A stretch of 64,000 bases of DNA from Lichtheimia corymbifera B2541 (taxonomy: Eukaryota > Mucoromycota > Mucoromycetes > Mucorales > Lichtheimiaceae): assembly GCA_000697475.1 (NCBI GenBank), contig JNEU01001170.1:62001-126000 (forward strand), read 5' to 3'. The notes beneath the pieces were generated by a model. It saw only the letters and a program-made list of their open reading frames with translations. It ran no database searches and had not been told where the DNA came from. This document shows positions 56,968-64,000 of this stretch, one piece after another. Position 1 is the first letter of the stretch. The number at the start of each line of letters is the position of its first letter. Position numbers and translations under genes: made by a program.

Positions 56968-57550
56968 TTGATGACGAGGTGCATCAACAGCTATATGCCG
57001 AGTGTTTTCGAGAAAGAGCTCGTATCATTAAGTTTGCTTAACATGAGACCACCCGAGAAGAAGGAGTTTTGGTACACTACCAATGGAGAAACCCAAGTTT
57101 GGCACTTGCTAAAAACAGGTGTCGTCGTTAATACAGTACACAGCTTTGATCTTATCCGTGACACAATGGCTCATTTCCACCGGTATCCAGTATAATAACC
57201 CCAGATCACCTGACACTGGCTCATATTCCTTATCTGCTATGTACATCCTAGGTAGCAATTCAATCCATTGCAAATGACAAGAGGGCATGTACCAATGTGT
57301 CTAAGGAGCATAATGGATCTCTAATTACTCATCATCACGTTTCCACAACACTGGATTGTTTCAAGTTTGTTGATATTGTTGTCACGAATAGCATAAACAG
57401 CCATCCAACAACGGTGGATCATGCCAATTTTGGTTCTCAGCTTGGTTCCTCCCTTTTAAGATTTACATTACAAGAAATCAATAGCCACGCTAACAGCATA
57501 GGAGCAACCTTGATTAACGCCATGAACCACAACAAAGAAGGTAGGTGAAC
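56968..57550 (+). CDS. Possible two-exon gene or gene remnant
   Basis: Two open stretches lie in series. The first (to about 57192) includes MRPPEKKEFWYTTNGETQVW and SFDLIRDTMAHFHR. The second begins after a CTAG acceptor at about 57252 (VAIQSIANDKRACTNVSKEH) and runs to a consensus AAG|GTAGGT donor near 57541 (ATLINAMNHNKEG). The second looks like a real internal exon of about 97 codons. I could not join the two in frame with certainty, and no downstream exon is evident before the MFS gene. No family is recognised. Confidence 0.3.
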
Positions 57551-57694
57551 AATGAGTGATGTGCTTGATTTAACCAAGAAAAACGCCTAAAACTTTTGGG
57601 GGAGTGGGGAATGCATAAACAAAAACATGTTGTTGGCATATAAAACGCCACACTTCTTCTACTTTGAAGCAGCCCCTTTTCCCACTCTTCTATC

Positions 57695-59864
57695 ATGGCT
57701 ATCGATGATGGGCAACAACAACAGGAAAAGCAACATCTTATCGTGTCCATGAAGGATCAACAGGATGATCATTCACCACCACAACCTCCAACATATAATG
57801 CTATTCCTCCTTCAACAACAACACCATCCAACAATAATGGCAACAGCGACGACGATGACCATGAGCTCAAGACCAATATCCCCCTCCCAATTATGGCGAT
57901 GTGGTAAGTATGGTATCGATTTCCATGGCGATTAGGGGGGGAGCATTCGCTGATTCGATAAGCATGATGGTAGCCTTTGCACTGGAAGTTTTCTGGCAAT
58001 GTTGGATTTATCGATTTGTTTGACAATTTTACCCGAGATTGGCACTGAATTCAGGCAGTAGGTGACATTAAATGTTGGCGTTGTCAGGTGCAAGTTAGCT
58101 GATGATAGATGATGATGATAGGTTCAACATTGCTACCTGGGTCCATAACGCTTTTTCTCTGTGCTCATTGGCAGCATCACCCATAAGTATGTGAGCAATT
58201 GCATTATTCCTACATTACACACGTGCTTACGTAAACCATGGACATCATCAGCTTCCAGATTATCCGATATATTTGGCCGCAAACCTGTCTTGGTGACCAT
58301 TACCATTCTATTCTTGGTGGGATCTGCTGGATGTGGCTTCTCAAAGAGTTTAGAGCAATTGATCTTTTTCCGTGCTCTTTCAGGCTTGGGTGCAGGTGGT
58401 TTGATGCTTTTTACGAATCTTGTCACCCATGATACTGTACCAGCGAACATCCAACATCGATATCAATCACATAACGGGATGGTTAGCTCAGTAAGTGATG
58501 TATATGTCTCCCGTGACGTTGTTGCTGAAAGAGGTCATATTATAGCTTGGTATGGCATTTGGATCACCTGTGGGCGGCTTTATTACTGATTTCTTCGGCT
58601 GGCGTTACTGCTTTAAAATCAACATCATCCCATTCCTGTTGCTATTGTACGTGTACATGGTCCACATGAAAAACTACAAGGTCCCCAGTATGAATCGCAT
58701 TCCAAATGGTACCTTGATGCAGCGTCTCAAGTATATTGATTTTGGCGGATCCATCCTTTCTTGCATGGGAAATACATCCTTGTGTGCCATCTTGATTCTC
58801 GGTGGCAATACGCATGACTGGAGTGACCCATTGGTGCTTTCCTTGATGGCACTAGCAATCATGTCGTATATATCCCTAGCTGTTTATGAATGTTACGTCC
58901 CACGTAATCCTTTGGTACCACCTCATCTCCTCGGCAATCGTACTGTGGTACTTGGTTGTATTGGCTTGTGGCTATTATGTTCAGTGGTTGGCGGAACCAA
59001 TATTTCCATGCCTCAATATTACATAGTAAGTTCTTCAACACCTCCCTCAAATGCACACGAAACGGGCTTGCTGATTTCATCTCTTTATGTAGGGCGTACT
59101 CGGGTTCTCTACAAGCAAGACAGGCTTATGTATCATGGTGTTCACATTCGGAAGCGCTTGTGGATCCTATTTTGCGGGACGGGGATTTATACAACGATAT
59201 ACAAAGGGTGAATATCACAAGATCGCCGTTGCCTTTACATCCATTGTTGTTATTGGGGTCTCGATCATGTACTTTTGGATGCTGAAACAAGTCCCCTTCA
59301 TGGTTGGCCTGGCGTTATGGGCACTAGTGGGCATATCGCAAGGCTTTTTCTTTGTAAATACGAACCTGACGATCCCAAACTCAGTTGCCAAATCCGGTAC
59401 GTTGGGTTGTTGCAAGTTTCTACCAAGAAAAAAAAAATAATGACGACAATCCTCCAACTTAGATTTGGCATCCACCTTTTCGTTAATACAAATTTCACGC
59501 CAAATGGGCTACATGGGAGGTGTCGCTGCTGCATCGTCAGTAACCCAAGCAAGCCTCAAGATCTTGTTACATAAGCGTCTCAAAGGCCCTGATGCTGAAG
59601 AGGTAAGGCATTACTGCTTTGTTGTTGTTGTTGTAATCCGGGTGTTTATTTTAAACCTTGTAGCTTATACGCTTTATTCGGACTTCCTTACGAGATGTGC
59701 GTTCATTATCGCCACAAATACAAGCCATTGTTGCCGAGATACTCGGTATATCGTTGTCGAGGGCGTATATTCTCCTTATAGGATTCGCAATCTTATCGTT
59801 GGTGGCGTTTTCCCGCATGAAAAACGTGGATGCAAAGTTGATTACTAACGTAGGGCGTACCTGA
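57695..59864 (+). CDS. MFS transporter, DHA2/14-TM type, tandem copy 1
   Basis: About eight exons give about 540 aa. The N-terminus is hydrophilic and Gln/Asn/Pro-rich (MAIDDGQQQQEKQH...). Membrane parts include SFLAMLDLSICLTILPEI, IATWVHNAFSLCSLAASP, then SRLSDIFGRKPVLVT (the MFS motif A, G-R-K-P) and FFRALSGLGAGGLM, SPVGGFITDFFGWRYCFKIN (motif C-like region of DHA2 antiporters), ILGGNTHDWSDPLVL, and SSVTQASLKILLHKRLKGPD near the end. All splices keep frame, so the gene looks intact. Related fungal transporters move drugs, basic amino acids or siderophores; the substrate cannot be read from sequence. It is a tandem paralogue of 60597-62759. Confidence 0.85.
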
Positions 59865-60596
59865 ATATGTCATAGGAAGATTTCAGATTCTATGTAATAC
59901 AGTACTAATAAATACGTACCTGAGATGAAACTTTGTTCATGATGATGTATATCTACTACCGTTTAAGGTGCGGAGTGAGGGTGATGGAGGAGGTGGAGGA
60001 GGAGGTTGCTGTTTCAAGATACCATGAGTAACATTCCTAGTTTCCTCCGCACGCATCACACGTACCTCCTCCCACCTTCTCCCACCTCTCCCACTGTTAT
60101 CGATCACCTACTACTAGCTTAGTGTGATGGTAACCCGGTAAACGAAACCCATTTGGCAATCCTTGGCGTCCATTTCCCACTACATCACCTTGACAAAAAC
60201 TCATTTTGCTTGTCAACAAGGCTGGTATGAGCATCACAATCTTATGGTGTTATCAGCTTTAGCATTCATGTAGATTAAGAACAAAACATTAAGAGCTTGT
60301 ACATCCTTGTTGTTTGAGAGAAGTATATACTCAGACGCCATCGAAAATACTTCTTCGCTTGTCTTTCCTATATGTCAAAAATCCAGCGTTGCACGACATG
60401 CTGACCGACGTGTTACAAAAAATGCATCGATTATTAACTTACTGTCGTGCGACTAGTCATGGTCTTTGTTGATGCAAATAAAAGTAAGGTTTATCTAGGA
60501 TCAAACTCGCCATTCTTCGTTGGCAAAAGTTTTCTTCCTTCCATCTCTCTCACTTTCACATCTCTCTCTCTCCTGGAATTTGCCTCTTGGTTAGCC
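59865..60596. other. Intergenic region between the two MFS genes
   Basis: No gene. It contains GGA-rich (about 59980-60010) and pyrimidine-rich (60540-60580) tracts; the latter precede the second MFS start. Confidence 0.45.
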
Positions 60597-62759
60597 ATGA
60601 TTTCTCTTGATCGCAACGAGCAGCAGCATCTTATTCTCCCGATAAGAAGCTACCATGGTGAGGGAGAGCATGCTCCAAGCAAGTACTACGATTCCATTTC
60701 TCGACCTGTCAAACAAGATCATGATGGCCAAGATGACGATGACGGAGAGAATAAAGCGGGGATATCCATCCTCATTATGGTTACATGGTATCTAACTCGT
60801 TACAACAGGCAACTAACAATCATCACGGCAGCCACCGTTGTTGAATGTAATGTCATCGTCGTTACTCACATAGATGTGTAGCTTGTCTATGGGCAGCTTT
60901 TTAGCGTGCTTAGATAACTCGATTGTTTTCACAGTGATGTCCCAAATTGGCAGCGAATTCAAGCAGTAAGTAAACAACCCCTGAAACCACAAATGGTGAA
61001 TAACAAAGTGCCTTGTTGCATATTTTTAGATCCAACCTTGCTACATGGATCCAAACTATTTACTCGCTTTTTGTTGTCACAACCTTGCCCTTATGTAAGT
61101 AATCATATTACATCATTTCACGAACTCAAAACTCACATGATGTGACGCGATCATCTTCCAGCAAGCCGGCTTTCTGACATGTTTGGACGAAAGCCAGTCC
61201 TCATGGCTATTAGTTTTCTTTTCCTAGTGGGATCGGCTGGCTGTGGTTTCTCTCAAAACTTGTCCCAATTGATCTTTTTCCGTGCAGTAGCAGGTCTTGG
61301 TGGAGGAGGACTTGTTTTCTTGCCGGATGTCCTTATCCATGACTTGGCGCCACTGAAAAATCGTAGCGGGTACCAATCGTACGTGACCTGCATGAATTCG
61401 GTATGTTGTTGTTACATTTCCAGAAAAACAAGATCATTCAACCTGTAACTTTATTATAGGTTGCACTGGCTTTGGGCTCCCCCATTGGAGGATTTATCAC
61501 CAACTTGGTAGGTTGGCGGTATTGTTTCCACATGAACGTCATCCCCCTTGCTGTCAGCTTGTATGTCTTTACGTTTCATTTGAAAAACTACCGCGTTGCC
61601 AGCATGGACCAAATCGGCAAGGTTTCAATGATGGACCGTATCAAGCTCGTTGACTTTGGTGGCTCCATTCTTTGTGGTATCGGTAATGCCGCTCTATGTA
61701 CAGCATTGATTCTTGGTGGCAATACACGTGACTGGAGTGATCCATTTGTTGTTTCAATGATGGTGGCTGCCATTGCCTCCTTCATTTCGCTTGGCCTCTA
61801 CGAAGTCTATGTTCCAAAATTCCCATTGTTGCCACCCCACTTGTTCCGTAATCGCACCGTCGTCATTGGAGGCCTTGGCATGATGCTTGTAAGCATGTTA
61901 TCGGGAGGTTGCAATATGTCATTGCCCCAATTTTTCATGGCAAGTATATCCATTTCATCGTTTCATCATGCGTATTGTATTTGCTGATAATGTGATGATA
62001 TAGGGCGTACTGGGATTATCCATTGACAAGGCTGGTTTGTGTGTCGCAGCTCACACCATGGGCGTCATTGCTGGTTCCTTTGCTGCAGGTTGGTATGTGC
62101 AACGTCCACGATCGTTTCGTAACAGCGGCATGGGGATTGCCATTACGCTCGGAGTTGGTTGTGCGTTCATGTACTTTTGGATGTTACAGCAAATCTCGTT
62201 CCCAGTTGGAATGTTATTGTTTACCTTGGCAGGTTGTGCCATCGGAGCTTATGTTATCATTGTCAAAGTGGCGGTTCCAGTAGCGGTTTCAAAAGCAGGT
62301 ACGTACAAACATGTCGTCATCTCTCTTTCTGGTTTCTTTTAAGGTTGATGTCAATAATCTCACGCATCTTGTGTATCAGATATGACATTTGTATTCATGT
62401 TAATCCAATTGGCTCGACATATGGGAACCATCCTCGGCGTATCAGCAACATCCTCAGTTACACAAGCAAGTCTCAAAATTCTGTTGCATGAACGTTTCAA
62501 AGGTCCCGACGCTGAGCAAGTAAGTAAATGTTGTGTGTTATATATGACGTATATTTTTTGGCTCACATCACTCTTATAGCTTGTACATTTCATTCGCACA
62601 TCGTTACGCGAAGTGCACACATTATCACCCAAAATCCAGGCTATCGTTGCCGATATCCTGGCCATCTCATTATCAAGGGCGTTTATTCTTCTTACAGGTG
62701 TCGCAGTTTTCACGACCATTGTCTTTTCATTTGTAAACAAATCTGTAAAGAACGTCTAA
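60597..62759 (+). CDS. MFS transporter, DHA2/14-TM type, tandem copy 2
   Basis: About eight exons in positions equivalent to the neighbour give about 540 aa. It starts MISLDRNEQQHLILPIRSYH; membrane blocks include GSFLACLDNSIVFTVMSQIG, SNLATWIQTIYSLFVVTTLP, SRLSDMFGRKPVLMAISFLF (motif A), RAVAGLGGGGLVFLPD, LGSPIGGFITNLVGWRYCFH, LILGGNTRDWSDPFVV, RPRSFRNSGMGIAITLGVGC and SSVTQASLKILLHERFKGPD. The last exon ends SFVNKSVKNV. Intron positions shared with copy 1 show tandem duplication of an intron-containing gene. The hydrophilic N-terminus is unrelated to that of copy 1, so regulation or targeting may have diverged. Substrate unknown. Confidence 0.85.
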
Positions 62760-63411
62760 TGTATATACGTATTGCATATCTTTTCTCATCAAATAAAACA
62801 TTGAATGAAAAACGAGTACGGAGCACGTTTGACGAATTCTAATATGCATGCATTGGGAGCTAATGTCGTGATACCATCATTTTATGCACTCGAATGAACG
62901 AATGCATTTACGTTGGTCTTACAAGGCACAGGGTGTGATCGGGTGTGAAGTCATCATTTTTTATGCATCAGCCAACAAGATAGAAAAAAGAGAGGTGGCT
63001 CAACCCGTTGTATCTGTGTAACAGAGATTTTTGTGTCATGGAGACTAAACCACAACAATAAAAGCACATGACAATGATCAAAGATTTAGATTGGAAATAG
63101 AACAAAAGCATTTTAAGGGGGAAAAGGGGGTGGGTGGTTTGATGGGTGGCAAGTAATACAGCTTCGGTTATGTATCAAATAAAGGCACCAAAGGGAGAGT
63201 GATGTAAAAGAAAGCAAGGAGCAGGGAGGTACATGATGCGATACGAAGTATTGGAGAATAGGTCTTCCCATTATGGTCATGCTTTTTATCGCGAGCCACC
63301 ACATCTCTCTTCTTTCTCTCTACGCGCACGATACTCCTTCCTCTGTTGCTGGCACTTGATCAGCCGACACTTTCAACTACTTTAAACATATGAATCTCTG
63401 CGAACCTTACA
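62760..63411. other. Intergenic region
   Basis: No gene recognised. A ctcttctttctctctacgcgc pyrimidine-rich tract (about 63305-63325) precedes the last gene. Confidence 0.4.
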
Positions 63412-64000
63412 ATGCCCAACAGCTCATCGACAGCAAGGACCAATTTACCTTCCTCCTCAACCCCTTCTCCTTCTCCTTCCATTGCACCAACCGCAGGAGG
63501 GGGTGGTGGGGGTACAATAACACTGAAACAACGTAGAGGATCCCTTTTACGAGGCGACATTACGACTTCGCCATCGACCACCATACGCAATGGGAAATCA
63601 CGAGGAGGTGGTGGTGGTGGTGCACTATCGGATGATTTGGTTCGCAACCTTGGCTTGGATTATGATGAAGTTCAGAAACGAACGCTGACACGATGGGTGA
63701 ACGCTAAGCTTTCGATGGCTGAAGACGCGGATCATGTGGATCATATTGAAAAGGATCTTAAGGTATTATATACATTGATGGATGGATTATGGCATAATAG
63801 CTAAAGACAATGGTATACAGGATGGCAAACGACTCCTCAAGTTGTTATCGGTTGTGTCGGGTCAATCAGCTCCCAAGCCAGAACGCATGAATATGCGGAT
63901 TCACCAGCTATCGAATGTTGCACAGGCCCTGACATTCTTACAAAAGCAAATCCATCCCGACATTTTGCCCGACATTGGCAACGAAGCTATCGTCAATGGA
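63412..64000 (+). CDS. Calponin-homology domain actin-binding protein (5' part only)
   Basis: The gene starts at 63412 and is cut by the window end. The first ~75 residues are low complexity (Ser/Thr/Pro and two poly-Gly runs). A calponin-homology domain then begins: DYDEVQKRTLTRWVNAKLSM, an intron at about 63763-63818, then DGKRLLKLLSVVSGQSAPKP, MNMRIHQLSNVAQALTFLQK and DIGNEAIVNG. VQKxTxTxWxNxxL and the N-x-A-x-x-F-L..I..E.I.G end are typical of the first CH domain of a tandem actin-binding module in alpha-actinin, spectrin, plectin-like or filamin proteins. The family member cannot be decided from the fragment. Confidence 0.85.

Overview
The window looks like a chromosomal segment of an early-diverging filamentous fungus, most likely Mucoromycota (Mucorales-like). 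Genes carry many short introns of about 50-150 bp with GTAAGT-type donors and TAG/CAG acceptors. They are densely packed on both strands, promoters have pyrimidine-rich tracts, and the gene set is eukaryotic and fungal (Ypt6, Sit4/PP6, Tim17, Fcp1, Pmc1-type Ca2+ ATPase, Gemin2, Bcd1, uL15, Yhm2, recyclin-1, Pho80-type cyclin). The phylum call is inference from gene content and style; the species is not identified. Gene models below were spliced by eye and exact exon ends are approximate unless stated. No tRNA, rRNA or CRISPR array was recognised.

Region 0-13.6 kb is accessory-like. It holds four genes for secreted proteins (a tandem duplicate pair, a 126-aa protein, and a 748-aa low-complexity protein with a 114-bp minisatellite), interrupted by YPT6 and a SurE-type nucleotidase, and a dispersed repeat at about 8.0-8.65 kb. 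Region 13.7-36.1 kb is mostly conserved housekeeping genes: a coiled-coil protein, SIT4/PP6, TIM17, a large UBA-RWD-DEAH RNA helicase, a small conserved-looking protein, FCP1, a P-type Ca2+ ATPase and an acidic secreted/GPI-type protein.

Region 36.4-44.5 kb is rearranged. It has a second copy of the dispersed repeat, then a cluster of about eight copies of a ~95-bp module in both orientations, including a ~140-bp-arm foldback structure. A monoglyceride-lipase gene and a BCD1 gene follow, separated by remnants that show an old tandem duplication of the lipase-BCD1 pair with opposite halves decayed. Fragments of an unrecognised gene family lie inside this scar.

Region 44.9-64 kb returns to housekeeping and transport genes: Gemin2 (divergent from BCD1), ribosomal protein uL15, a CGI-58/Cld1-like hydrolase, the YHM2 mitochondrial carrier, recyclin-1, a Pho80-like cyclin, two tandem 14-TM-type MFS transporters, and the start of a calponin-homology-domain cytoskeletal protein cut by the window end.

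Functional themes: RNP biogenesis (Bcd1 for box C/D snoRNPs, Gemin2 for snRNPs, uL15), membrane traffic (Ypt6 and recyclin-1, both linked in yeast to Golgi/endosome recycling), phosphate and cell-cycle signalling (PP6, Pho80-like cyclin), and secretion of repetitive proteins. The strongest candidates for something undescribed are the inverted-module cluster (37.1-38.7 kb), the secreted repeat protein with its neighbours, and the reciprocally decayed duplication.
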